Below, piece after piece: positions 1 through 9,079 of a stretch of 22,760 nucleotides of DNA (its first letter is position 1; the number at the start of each line of letters is the position of its first letter). Source of the DNA: Elysia marginata. Lineage: Eukaryota; Mollusca; Gastropoda; Plakobranchidae. The DNA lies in NCBI GenBank assembly GCA_019649035.1, contig BMAT01002250.1:130451-153210 (forward strand). Direction: 5' to 3'. The notes under the pieces are model-generated. The model saw nothing but the letters and a program-made list of their open reading frames with translations. It was not told the origin of the DNA and searched no databases. The translations under genes and the position numbers were made by a program.

Positions 1-29
1 TGCTGCTGCTGCTGCTGCTGCTGCTGCTG
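1..29. repeat. (TGC)n / (CAG)n microsatellite
   Basis: Nine and two-thirds perfect copies of TGC (CAG on the minus strand, the myosin sense), cut by the left edge of the window, so the true length is unknown. Confidence 0.97.
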
Positions 30-50
30 ATATTTGTACTGTTGCTACCG
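1..50 (-). CDS. Possible Ser-repeat exon at window edge (tentative)
   Basis: On the minus strand a weak acceptor (CTCTGACAG) at 51-53 is followed by C GGT AGC AAC AGT ACA AAT ATC and then repeated AGC. Joined to the two trailing bases of exon i (phase 2), it would read Asn-Gly-Ser-Asn-Ser-Thr-Asn-Ile-Ser(n) with no stop to the edge. A Ser-rich stretch after the charged helix exists in vertebrate class X myosins (PEST region). Against it: the acceptor tract is poor, the intron would be 3.7 kb, and trinucleotide repeats are open in many frames. It may simply be an intronic microsatellite. Confidence 0.2.
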
Positions 51-3000
51 CTGTCAGAGTACTATTTCTTTAAGTGACTCTAAAGAAAACATGACTTGTT
101 TTGTATGTTTAATTAAAAGTTCTCTTCGTGCCAAAGTTTACAAAAAACTGTCACCCACCACGATTTAACAAAAAAATTTATCGAGTGCATACATGAAGGT
201 TAGAGGTAGGCTAAGAATTTAGAAGGGGCTTTCTTTATATTACCCGCAGTATTATATTAGCACTTTTGTGAACTTGATGGTTGACATCTTCAATTTATTA
301 TGCATACAAAATTCCTGACACCTATATTGAAAGACGGCATTTGAGGTTGATCCGATATGTTAACATGTTTTATTAGTTCGAATTATCTCATTTATCTTTC
401 TTTTCCCACCCTTAGAATCGACATACCAAGAAAATAGCAAGAATCTATACTAAATTGCATATCATCTTGAAACACGTTATTTGCCATAGCTCGAGCCATC
501 ATCTCTCATTTTATTTCCTGCCGTTGATGATAAAAAGGATAAGAATATCATGTTTCTGATACGAAACATATAAAAAGATGATAAAAGAAATAAAACTAAA
601 CATGATGACGAGGTTATTCATTCTGTGATGCTTAGATTAGAAGCCTTCGATGAGTGCGTTAAGCTTATCACGATGTCTAAACTCAAATCAAAGAAAAGCG
701 CCCGAGGCGGTCTTGACGTCGCTACTTTTTTTTATCGTTTATTTTTTTACTAGATTTAGATCTGTGGAGCAAATCACGAAATCCAAAGATTTCAAACTTG
801 TATTGCTTCATAAACCTTAGATTGCAGCAGTATTCTTGATGTTGGAAAAAGACGACTTTTTATCGGCCAATTTTTTATGGCAATAGGAGTGCGCTAGATT
901 GCCTGGGAAATCAAATTGAGCAATAACTAATACCTCGACTCAGCTTCTAGATAATGCTCTAAAAAGGCTAAATATTTTGTCATAAGATGTGATGAGAAGC
1001 TACACAGAAGGGTACAACCACATAGGCTTGCATTCCAAAAAAAAAGCCCACACGACATTAAAAAGATTACAACTAGATTTCGCAGACTCAAAATTTAACC
1101 TAACCTAAGAGGAAAAGGAGATTAGGGAAAAGGTTGGGGGGGGGGGTGTAAAGGAAACCGAGGGGTGGAATGTCCACGTACGAGAATATGCCTAAAGAAT
1201 GTAAAAAGTATTACAACACCGAACTAGAAAAAAAACAATAATGACGAGTAAAATACGTGATAAATCCGGCAAAACAGAGAAGAATAACTAATACCTCAGT
1301 ATCAACTGCCACGATTGTCTCTTTTTCATTTTCCTGTGAAAATGTTGCATAATTTGGAAACAGAAAACTATTGTTAGGGTGCACATTGAGTCTTTGAAAA
1401 GGGGGTATACATACTGATTGTTTACTTGTTTGATTTTTGTTTTTGTAATATATTTAAACTTTAACTTTGATAAAACTCTTTTAGTTCAAAAAAAAAAAAA
1501 AGAAAACAAGGGACAATGATATTACTGGCAAAATACGTTAAACACAATCTCCAAATTTAAGGAACACTCGCTTGCCCTACTTCTCACATTTAGAAATCTT
1601 TATAAAACAACTGTTTAGGAATCATTCTTATAGATTTTAATTAAAAGTTTATGTCAATTGAGGCAGATAACTTGAAAAGAATACTAAAGTTTCGACGAAA
1701 TCTTAGATCTCAGAATGCTAAGAAAACTCCGTTTATTGGTAATTTTCTTTCTGGCCATATTCAAATAGTTCTTGGTGTGAAAGTCTGAGACACAAGCAGA
1801 GTCTGGATACAGCGAGCTGAACGTTTGCAGTCTCAACACAAATGGCCGATTTCGCAATAAGAAATTCTCACGTTTTCCTACATTCCAATACAATTCCATG
1901 TCTTAAACCTAAAGTTAACAGTAAAGCAACCTCAGATTTGACAGCGAGTCACTTCCTATGATATTCCAAACGAAGGCGTTCTTTTTCTTTGCTACTCACT
2001 GAGCAACTTTCAACAAAAAAATTTGGTCTCAGGGGGCGATCAAAATTAACTTCAGGGTTTTTGGAAATTTGTTAAAAATTCTTTTACAAACCATACCAAA
2101 ATACAAAGCTCTTTATGGTGACGAAAAAAAATTAAGGATTTTCACCAAAACAATGTAAAAACTCGTTTCGGTACACATAGAAAAAACAATGTTGAACAAA
2201 CATTATATTTTATCAACATGAAAGCTTGGAGGAGTCAGGGCGTGTGTGTCCAATAAGCGTCTCTAATCTCTACTACAGAAGACTAAAATGGGCCACAATG
2301 ATGAACGTTTCTTTAGATTTCGTAAAAATAGTAAAATTCCGCCAAGCAGATACCACATTCTCTTCCTATTTCGTTTTCCCTTTTTTAAGACTGCACAATT
2401 TACACTGCACTTCATGAGAAATCTTGGTTAGACAAAAAGAATAGCACATCAGCTTTTATAATGACAAAGAGGTGGATGGAATCTACTTTAATTCTCCCAC
2501 CTTTTTTTCTACTTAGTAAACTTTAGTTCTCTTGCTACAAATTTTTCTCAAGGTGCATGAATATACATTTTTAGCAAAATAAGTCTATCAAAAGGGTGTC
2601 AACTTTGATGAATTTCCAGTTAAGACGGAAAGAGAATATGGTTTCTGCTAGACTGCATTTTTTTTTGTGTGGGAAAGGCCCATGACAATAAATTTAATAA
2701 TATACTTGGAAACTAATAATAACAATCGCATTGTAAGATGTATCAGTTTAAAAAAAAGTTATGTGCTTTCACCATGGGTAGCATGCAAATTCTTTTGGTT
2801 TGATAAACTTGCAAAAGCATGAAAAGTCTTGACTTAAAAACATGACTATCAATGTTTGGTTGGGGTCCAAGTTTATCATTAAATATAACCACGTTTCTAT
2901 ATAGATTTGGTACAGAAAGTGCTGAAATATGTCATGCTGCACATTAGCTTTCTTTAGTTTATACAATTTTCTAGCAGCATTAGAAAAAGGCAAAAGGGGA

Positions 3001-3787
3001 CAAACTTCAAGAAATGAAAATTCTGTGGGGCAATAACCATAAAATTAATTAGATACACCACATTATTAGGTTTTTTCATTAGAGGCTTTTATTTCATTTC
3101 TATAAATAAAAGATTAAAAAAATTTCACTCTTTCTTTCTTTTCTTGGGGGTGGGGGTGGGGGCGCTAAGTAATGAAAATTGCATTTGATTTCAGCTGAGA
3201 AGATTAAATCTCAATCACAAAAGTATGGTAGTATGTCCAATGATTATCTCCCTTCATAAACATAAGAAGTAAAGTCCAAACAGACCCTGCAACTGGTCGC
3301 ACCTAGTTTAAACCGACGAATTTTGTTATATTTAGAATATACAAATAGAAAAAATTGGGTAATCCATGCTAAAAATTATTGAATGTCAGTAGATACTGCA
3401 TCAAACCAGCTTTTGAAGAATATAGATAAATGTTTAAGTAAGATCACAACACAGTTAGCATGAAAGAAGAAAAAAACTTATTATCAAGCATAACCCTTTC
3501 AATCATTTAGCAAAAGCTATAATATCATTTGTTAGAAGTACATAGAAGTCGGGATTGGAAAGGAGATCTTCTCAAGCAATCTCAAAATATTAGAATATTT
3601 TTTAAAAATCTGGCTGCAGGACACATGATCTCTCTAGGGGCATTTTTTCTTGAATTAAAATGAATTGATCTTAGTGCACTTCTTTATCCCTAAATCAATT
3701 CAGTTTTGATATTTAGCCATAGTATCTTTAAAAGTTTGATACTGTAATTGCTATCTTCTCCAATGACCCACATAGACGACTACATAC
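51..3787 (-). other. Intron or downstream sequence of the myosin gene
   Basis: Nearly 3.7 kb downstream of the last secure exon, AT-rich with stops in all frames at short intervals. It holds homopolymer runs (poly-G at 1134-1146, poly-A at about 1489-1501) and a G-rich tract at 3146-3162. The open frames of 60-75 codons here have no recognisable motif and look like chance. A 39-nt minus-strand segment at 1953-1991 is phase-compatible with the gene (see findings) but weakly supported. Confidence 0.6.
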
Positions 3788-3945
3788 TTGAGAGCTTCGT
3801 CAATTGCCGTTTGATCTGCTGCTTCTTTCTCTCTCTCTCGCCTCTCTGCTTCTTCTTCTAGCTTTCTTTTCCTTTCTTCTTCTTCCTGCTTTTGTATGCG
3901 GAGTTTGGCAGCTAGCAGTCTAGCCAGTCGGCCTCTGTAGTAAGC
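3788..3945 (-). CDS. Myosin exon i: IQ3 and charged single-helix start
   Basis: Encodes 52 residues plus two bases, starting AYYRGRLARLLAAKLR. After IQ3 comes a run rich in Glu, Arg and Lys (QKQEEEERKRKLEEEAERRE), then KEAADQTAIDEAL. Such alternating E and R/K runs directly after the IQs form a stable single alpha helix or short coiled coil, extending the lever arm; class X and class VII have one here. The acceptor is CACTTCACCCAG|GCT. The donor is CTCAA|GTATGT, good at +1 to +6 though lacking the usual G at -1. It ends in phase 2; the next exon is not securely located. Confidence 0.92.
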
Positions 3946-4167
3946 CTGGGTGAAGTGGGTCGAGAAGAATATGAAACTATTTCTCATCTAAAACAGCTTT
4001 GGCATGCAACAAGTCCAACATTTTTTCCACATTCTTAAAAAACTGACATTAGTAATGTATAGCTTGTATAAAAAGTCTATTTGCAAATAAATAGTTAATT
4101 TTGTACGTATATTTTCTAATAATTTTGTCAATGAATTTTTCAGTTTAATGGTCAAATATTATGTAAA

Positions 4168-4210
<43 letters not shown>

Positions 4211-4621
4211 CGTGAATTTAAGGATAAACCTTATCCTTTTAAAACAGCTGAAGAATTGCTTTTCATTTTGTGTTGGTTTTGAGATATAATACACATGCAT
4301 CAGATTACCTGGTGAAAAAGTGAACAAAAAGATACGAGTATGGAGACCTTAAAATTTTACTTAGTCTTGATTCTGGGATGTAACTTTTTAAAAGCGTAAG
4401 ATTTGTGATCAAAGCCAACAATCAAAAGTTACTTAAAGAAGAAAATACCTAAATACACTGTACTGTAGACACATAAAATCACTTGTTTAGACATTCTTTT
4501 GTCCCTTATTCAAATAAGCTCGTTTTGCTATCAGTGTGTGTGTGTTTCATAAATTTTTACTTTATGGCTAATTTAATGAAATCAGTGAACAGATCATTCT
4601 ATTGTGAAATAAATTACACAC
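3946..4621 (-). other. Intron between myosin exons h and i
   Basis: 676 bp, bounded by the exon h donor GTGTGT and the exon i acceptor CACCCAG. AT-rich; its only structured content is the A-run plus (TA)n tract at 4165-4205. Confidence 0.9.
4165..4205. repeat. Poly-A followed by (TA)n microsatellite
   Basis: About twelve A, then about fourteen TA units, inside the intron between exons h and i. Simple low-complexity sequence, probably length-variable. Confidence 0.95.
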
Positions 4622-4728
4622 CTGTAGTTTTATAGCAGCTCTCCTTTTCTTCAGGAAACTTAGGCGTAATCTGTGGGAGCGGAAGTTGTCCTGCAGTATC
4701 ATCGCTGCATGCCTTTTCTTCTGATAAT
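4622..4728 (-). CDS. Myosin exon h: IQ2 and start of IQ3
   Basis: Found by splice phase. The longer open frames overlapping this position are not the coding frame. Two bases complete an Asp codon begun in exon g, then 35 residues run from YQKKRHAAMILQDNFRSH to RRAAIKLQ. AAMILQDNFRSHRLR is IQ2; AAIKLQ joins AYYRGRLAR of exon i to make IQ3. The acceptor is CTATATCCTATCCGCAG|AT and the donor CTACAG|GTGTGT. The 107-nt length restores frame between the phase-1 and phase-0 junctions on either side. Both the IQ spacing (about 23 residues) and the exact phase fit argue that it is real. Confidence 0.92.
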
Positions 4729-5316
4729 CTGCGGATAGGATATAGTTTAAAATACAATAATGTACCGATAAAATGTATAATTGGCTGTGAGATAACTAAG
4801 TGTTGTGTTAAGTCATCTAAAGTGCAACGATTTTCTTTGCATTTAACCAGTTTGATAAGATAGCAAACTACAGAAATGTCTGAATATTTAGGGATGAAAA
4901 AATTCAGTAGGACTGACCTAACTCTCAGTAGGGTCACATGATGATTGTTAAAACATCCATCCCTTCAGCCATGACGATTGATAAAACACCCCACCCCCTT
5001 CAGACATGACGATTGATAAAACATCCATCCTTTCAGCCATGACGATTGATAAAACACCAGTCCCTTCAGCCATGACAATTGTTAAAACACCCGTCCCTTC
5101 AGCCATGATGATTGATAAAACACCAGTCCCTTCAGCCTTCCTTCTATTATCATTGCAGATTGACCATCCCATGTGTAGTACAGTGTTAAAAATATTTGAA
5201 AAATGAATGTACGCTCTTAAAGCACCTTGGATTCTCATTACTACCCTAATGGGAATGACTACTCAGCAGATAAAGGTCTGCCTCATTTGTTAAGCTAAGG
5301 TGAGAGAGATGCCCAC
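4729..5316 (-). other. Intron between myosin exons g and h
   Basis: 588 bp intron starting with GTGGGC. It contains the six-copy 33-bp minisatellite at 4938-5137; the rest is unremarkable AT-rich sequence. Confidence 0.9.
4938..5137. repeat. 33-bp minisatellite, six copies
   Basis: Six tandem units of about 33 bp, each of the form ccatgacgattgataaaac followed by a 14-base variable part ending cccttcag. Most differences are single substitutions, with one unit about two bases longer. As 33 is divisible by three, the array is open in more than one frame on both strands (on the minus strand an 11-residue repeat such as MAEGTGVLSIV). It sits inside a defined intron, so those frames are taken as a by-product of unit length. 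Confidence 0.95.
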
Positions 5317-5428
5317 CTCTCCAGCAAGAGTAGCCTCTCCATATTCTCTGTATAAGAATGGCTTTTCTTCTCAACAAGCCTTGTCTTCGTTCTTCTAGCG
5401 GCTCAAATACACTGTTCCTCATGAAAAC
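5317..5428 (-). CDS. Myosin exon g: end of converter and IQ1
   Basis: Encodes 37 residues plus one base, from VFMRNSVFEPLEERRQ to GYSCWR. VFMRN completes the WQVGKTKVF motif; LEERR is the start of the lever helix. AILIQRIWRGYSCWRDY, finished by the next exon, is the first IQ motif, a calmodulin/light-chain binding site of the IQ...RG...R type. The acceptor is TTCTTCCACCAG|GTT and the donor AGAG|GTGGGC. The exon ends in phase 1, so it cannot join directly to the phase-0 start of exon i; that mismatch predicts the intervening exon h. Confidence 0.92.
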
Positions 5429-7053
5429 CTGGTGGAAGAAAAACAGAAACAAACCATTGAATGAAACATCGTTAGACACAAACCACATGATTGCAACCAG
5501 CCTCTTGAAAACTATAAATTCGTATCCCTGTTGAAGACGGTTTTGAATTTTTTTGCAGAATGTGTAGACTATGTTTATTTTCCGGTACACTTAGCAAAGG
5601 AAAAAACTTTTCCAATTTTTCATTACACATTAATATGTTGAAAAAATGCAGAGGAACCCTCAATTTAGACTCCCTCAATAAAGACCATCCCTCTTATGTG
5701 ACTTTCCGTTTGAAGAACTTAACCCTCCCCCCCTCTTCTAAGACCTGTTTTAGCAACATTTTACAAGCAGTTCCACTGCATAGCTATTCGTTACAATACT
5801 CTCTAAATGAACTTTCAAAAAACATTACATCCTAGGAAAGTATAGAAGTATATTTAAACACTAGCTCCTAAACCCAAGACAGATAAAACTGATGAAACAC
5901 CAATCTTTAGAAAACTGTACAAATGCACTGATAGAATAAGGGAAAAGTTACAACCAGAACAAAGTTACAGTCAGATAAAGTAACAGTCAGACAAAGTTAC
6001 AACCAGGACAAAGTTACAGTCAGATAAAGTAACACTAACGGTCAGACAAAGTTACAACCAGGACAAAGTTACAGTCAGATAAAGTAACAGTCAGACAAAG
6101 TTACAACCAGGACAAAGTTACAGTCAGATAAAGTAGCAGTCACACAAAGTTACAACCAGGACAAAGTTACAGTCAGACAAAGTTACAACCAGGACAATGT
6201 TACGGTCATATAAAGTAACAATCAGATAACATACAACCAGGACAATGTCATAGTCAGATAAAGTAACAGTCAGACAAATTTACAACCAGGACAAAGTTAC
6301 AGTCAGATAAAGTTACAACCAGGACAAAGTTACAACCAGGACAAAGTTACAGTCAGATAAAGTAGCAGTCACACAAAGTTACAACCAGGACAAAGTTACA
6401 GTCAGATAAAGTAACAGTCAGACAAAGTTAAAAGCAGGACAAAAGTTACAGTCAGATAAAGTAGCAGTCAGAAAAAGTTACAACCAGGATAAAGTTACAG
6501 TCAGATAAAGTAACAGTCAGACAAAGTTACAACCAGAACAAAGTTGCAGTCAGATTAAGTAGCAGTCAGACAAATTAATAAGGACAAAGTTACAGTTAGA
6601 TAAAGTAACAGTCAGACAAAGTTACAACCAGGACAAATTTACTGTCAGATAAAGTAACAGTCAGACAAAGTTACAACCAGAACAAAGTTGCAGTCAGATA
6701 AAGTAGCAGTCAGACAAACTAACAAGGACAAAGTTACAGTCAGATAAAGTAACAGTCAGATAAAGTAACAGTCAGACAAAGTTACAACCAGGACAAAGTT
6801 ACATTCAGATAAAGTAACAGTCAGACAAAGTTACAACCAGGACAAATTTACTGTCAGATAAAGTAACAGTCAGACAAAGTTACAACCAGGACAAATTTAC
6901 TGTCAGATAAAGTATCAGTCAGACAAAGTTAAAACCAGGACAATGTTACGGTCAGATAAAGTAACAGTCAGATAAAGTAACAATCAGACAAAGTTACAAC
7001 CAGGACAAAGTTACAGTCAGATCAAGTTACAACCAGTTATTGTGTAAAGTTAC
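5429..7053 (-). other. Intron between myosin exons f and g
   Basis: 1.6 kb intron from donor AAG|GTAACT to acceptor CCACCAG. More than two thirds of it is the 49-bp minisatellite. The remaining 5429-5940 part carries a 91-codon plus-strand open frame with no recognised motif, considered chance. Confidence 0.92.
5943..7053. repeat. 49-bp composite minisatellite running into a splice donor
   Basis: About 1.1 kb of tandem repeats. The unit is roughly 49 bp and built of three related monomers: aaagttacaaccaggac (17), aaagttacagtcagat (16) and aaagtaacagtcagac (16). Monomers are dropped or duplicated in places, so the phase of the three-part order slips. The last repeat-like bases, aaagttac at 7046-7053, are the first eight bases of the intron on the minus strand (GTAACTTT). 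The array therefore touches the exon f donor and repeats its sequence many times downstream in the same pre-mRNA. Confidence 0.96.
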
Positions 7054-7227
7054 CTTGGTTTTGCCGACTTGCCACTCTGTCTTTGGAAGGCCCAAGCCAT
7101 TGAGGATGGACCTGACAGCAGCAGCCTGTTCTGTGAGATCCTCCAGCTGTCCCTTCTTCCTGTGACTGTCATTCAGGACTCCATACTTGTTCAGGAAGGT
7201 CTCCATAGGAACATGCACTGGGAAGCC
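7054..7227 (-). CDS. Myosin exon f: converter domain
   Basis: Encodes 58 residues, from GFPVHVPMETFLNKYGVL to TEWQVGKTK. GFPV follows the SH1 helix, F...Y..L is the converter core, and WQVGKTK plus VF from the next exon is the invariant end of the converter (family form WQ.GKTKVFL). The acceptor is GCCCTCCCCCAG|GGC; the donor is AAG|GTAACT. Phase 0 at both ends. The donor region GTAACTTT is identical to the first eight bases of the repeat unit filling the downstream intron. The insert between KYGVL and the final WQVGKTK is ordinary in length for this group. Confidence 0.95.
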
Positions 7228-7907
7228 CTGGGGGAGGGCGGTACAGTAAAGGTACAAACAGTTAAGTAACAACTTACAAAGGGTTTCATGATAAAAAAAA
7301 AATATGCCTATAACCTACAGAAGATCGCACAGTTCAACAGGATATTACTAGCACAATGTCATATTTTCAACTTAAGACATAGATCGCAGGTCCCGTTATC
7401 TTAAATTTCCTTATTAAATTTTCTTTACTGTTGTGAACAATTTTGCTTTACATGCAGACTTTTTGTGTTGTTATAATTAATTTCAGCTTCTTATCATTGA
7501 TGGAAAAAAGAATCATTTCTTTGACACAGAAGAATTTTAAACATGTTCTTTCTTTTTTTATAATGCCATTCGACTTCAAAAATTAAAAAAGATGCAGCTA
7601 CGCAGTAAATCACAATTCTGCACAAATTATTTCAATTCAGTATGCAAAAAGTTTAATTATTTTCCTAATCGTCCATACAAGATTTTTTTTTATTACTTTG
7701 AGGTTCATTTCACAAAAGAAATTGAGTTTTTGGACATTGTGAAAAATATGGCCTTCTGCCCATATCAGCTATTTATGAAAACAGCCCCACTAAAGAGGTA
7801 GTATCAAAACTTTTCTACACAAGTAGTCATGTAAATGAAAGTAAATCGTTTATATTTGAATCAAATACGTGAGCAGTCATAGGAATATCATTAGCATCTT
7901 TACTGAC
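7228..7907 (-). other. Intron between myosin exons e and f
   Basis: 680 bp, GTCAGT to CCCCCAG, AT-rich. No repeat array or other recognisable element; a 69-codon plus-strand frame at 7592 shows no motif. Confidence 0.9.
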
Positions 7908-8025
7908 CTCTCTTTTGATTCGTATAATGTCCAGCATGCCAGAGTACCGCAGTTGTAACAACACTTCCTGTTCCTGGTAGTCGTTGGGCCGTTTCCCTGA
8001 GTTTGGCTTTAGGCATCGTGCGTAC
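7908..8025 (-). CDS. Myosin exon e: CLKPN and SH1/SH2 helices
   Basis: One base completing Trp, then 39 residues from YARCLKPNSGKRPNDYQ to RIKRE. YARCLKPN is the family F-VRC-IKPN motif just before the SH2 helix, and QLRYSGMLDIIRIKRE is the SH2-SH1 helix pair that transmits motion to the lever arm. Trp-Tyr-Ala replaces the usual hydrophobic-Phe-Val, a mild oddity in a very conserved patch. The acceptor is TTTGCTCCTCAG|G and the donor GAG|GTCAGT. The reading frame continues open upstream into the intron, so the splice acceptor, not a start codon, sets the left boundary. Confidence 0.95.
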
Positions 8026-8268
8026 CTGAGGAGCAAATCAGACTTTGATTTTTATTGATTTGTAGTGGTGGAAGGAAAGCTATAGGAGAAATTCTATGTA
8101 GATGGAAATAAGGAATTCAACCTACTTTACATATTTACTATCAAGTATTCTGTTGTGGTCGCAGATTGTTTAGACTTAAGACAACTCATATGTGATGTCT
8201 GTATAAAATAATAATGTGACATTTCATTGAATCCTTTAGAACACCTAGATCAATCTACAGAAACTCAC

Positions 8269-8408
8269 CAGGGGTTTGTGAGGTCCAGCACATCGACCAA
8301 GGCACTGAGCTGATGTTTGAAGGTGTCCCCGACTGTAGGCTTGCTGCGGGCAGTCCGAGAGATGGTCTGTCTGCCCTGAAGACCCTCAAGCCTCACACCA
8401 AGTAAATC
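8269..8408 (-). CDS. Myosin exon d: loop 2 / actin-binding region
   Basis: Encodes 46 residues plus two bases of a Trp codon, from DLLGVRLEGLQGRQTISR to LDLTNP-W. It covers loop 2 and the following helix (PTVGDTFKHQLSALVDVL), matching the family pattern PTVS..FK.SL..LM..L....P. Loop 2 looks short and carries several basic residues, consistent with an actin contact surface. The acceptor is GGGTTTCAG|GAT and the donor CCCTG|GTGAGT, a near-consensus U1 site. The final phase-2 codon is completed by the first base of exon e to give NPWYARCLKPN. Confidence 0.94.
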
Positions 8409-8819
8409 CTGAAACCCAAACAACGTCCATCATACTTCTTATGTACTTAGTTGTCTACAAGATTTCTCAGGAAGGCACTATAAATGAGATTTAGGCATGT
8501 ATATTTCATTGAATCGCCAATCTTCAAAGGATCAAGAGTCCTCTGTTAGTCAATGTTAACAAACAACTCTTATAACTATGATTTGTTTGTGTGTCTTGCA
8601 ATCCTACACACTGAGTTATTTCTCAGCCTTCAATTGATAAAAAACGGCAAATCCTTTTCGGACAAGTTCTTTAATTTAGAAACAAAGTTTTGAAAAAGTA
8701 ATATAGAGGGACAGGAAGCTTAGGTTTATATTTGCTTTAGTCTCACACAGTCACAGAAACATATCCACAAGAGGCTTAAATAGATCTATCTGTTTCAAAG
8801 CAACATTTCATCAGTGTAC
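8409..8819 (-). other. Intron between myosin exons c and d
   Basis: 411 bp, GTACAC to GTTTCAG. Ordinary AT-rich intron with nothing else seen. The neighbouring intron at 8026-8268 (243 bp) is equally plain. Confidence 0.9.
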
Positions 8820-9056
8820 CTGAAAGCGAGTGAGGTCCTCAACAAACACATTCTTGGCTGTGTGCATGAGGTCAAACAGCTGATCCTGTTGGGTGTCCTT
8901 GTTCTTGTCCAGGAAGCCGTCCACCATGTAGACCACCACACCAGCATAATGAGCCACGCCAAACTCTTTCTCCCAGTTGCGTCGGTCGCCTTTCACATAG
9001 CTCGGGTGCTCCTCAAGTTCACGGTGCTGCTTGATGAGGTACGACTTGTCTGTACC
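8820..9056 (-). CDS. Myosin exon c: HYAG / lower 50K
   Basis: Encodes 79 residues, beginning GTDKSYLIKQH and ending VEDLTRFQ. FGVAHYAGVVVYMVDGFLDK (about residues 32-51 of the exon) is the family HYAG-V-Y-GFL-KN-DT motif of the lower 50K domain; KNKDT follows at once. The acceptor is CCTGATCCTAACAG|GG and the donor is CAG|GTACAC. Phase 0 at both ends. The first in-frame residue is Gly, joined to FPQ of exon b to give FPQ-GTD, as in related myosins. A minisatellite in the upstream intron runs up to this acceptor and resembles it in sequence. The call is secure; only the class is uncertain. Confidence 0.95.
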
Positions 9057-9079
9057 CTGTTAGGATCAGGTAAAATAAG

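Noticed and set aside
4948-5238. Repeat-bearing open frames on both strands as real proteins
   Set aside because: The frames arise from the 33-bp unit length inside a defined intron, with no promoter or splice support.
5560-5835. 91-codon plus-strand open frame as a nested gene
   Set aside because: No recognised motif, AT-rich codon use like the surrounding intron, no sign of a promoter or terminator.
5943-7053. Regular repeats and spacers resembling a CRISPR array
   Set aside because: The host is an animal nuclear gene, and the spacers are themselves repeats of the same monomer with no unique sequence between units.
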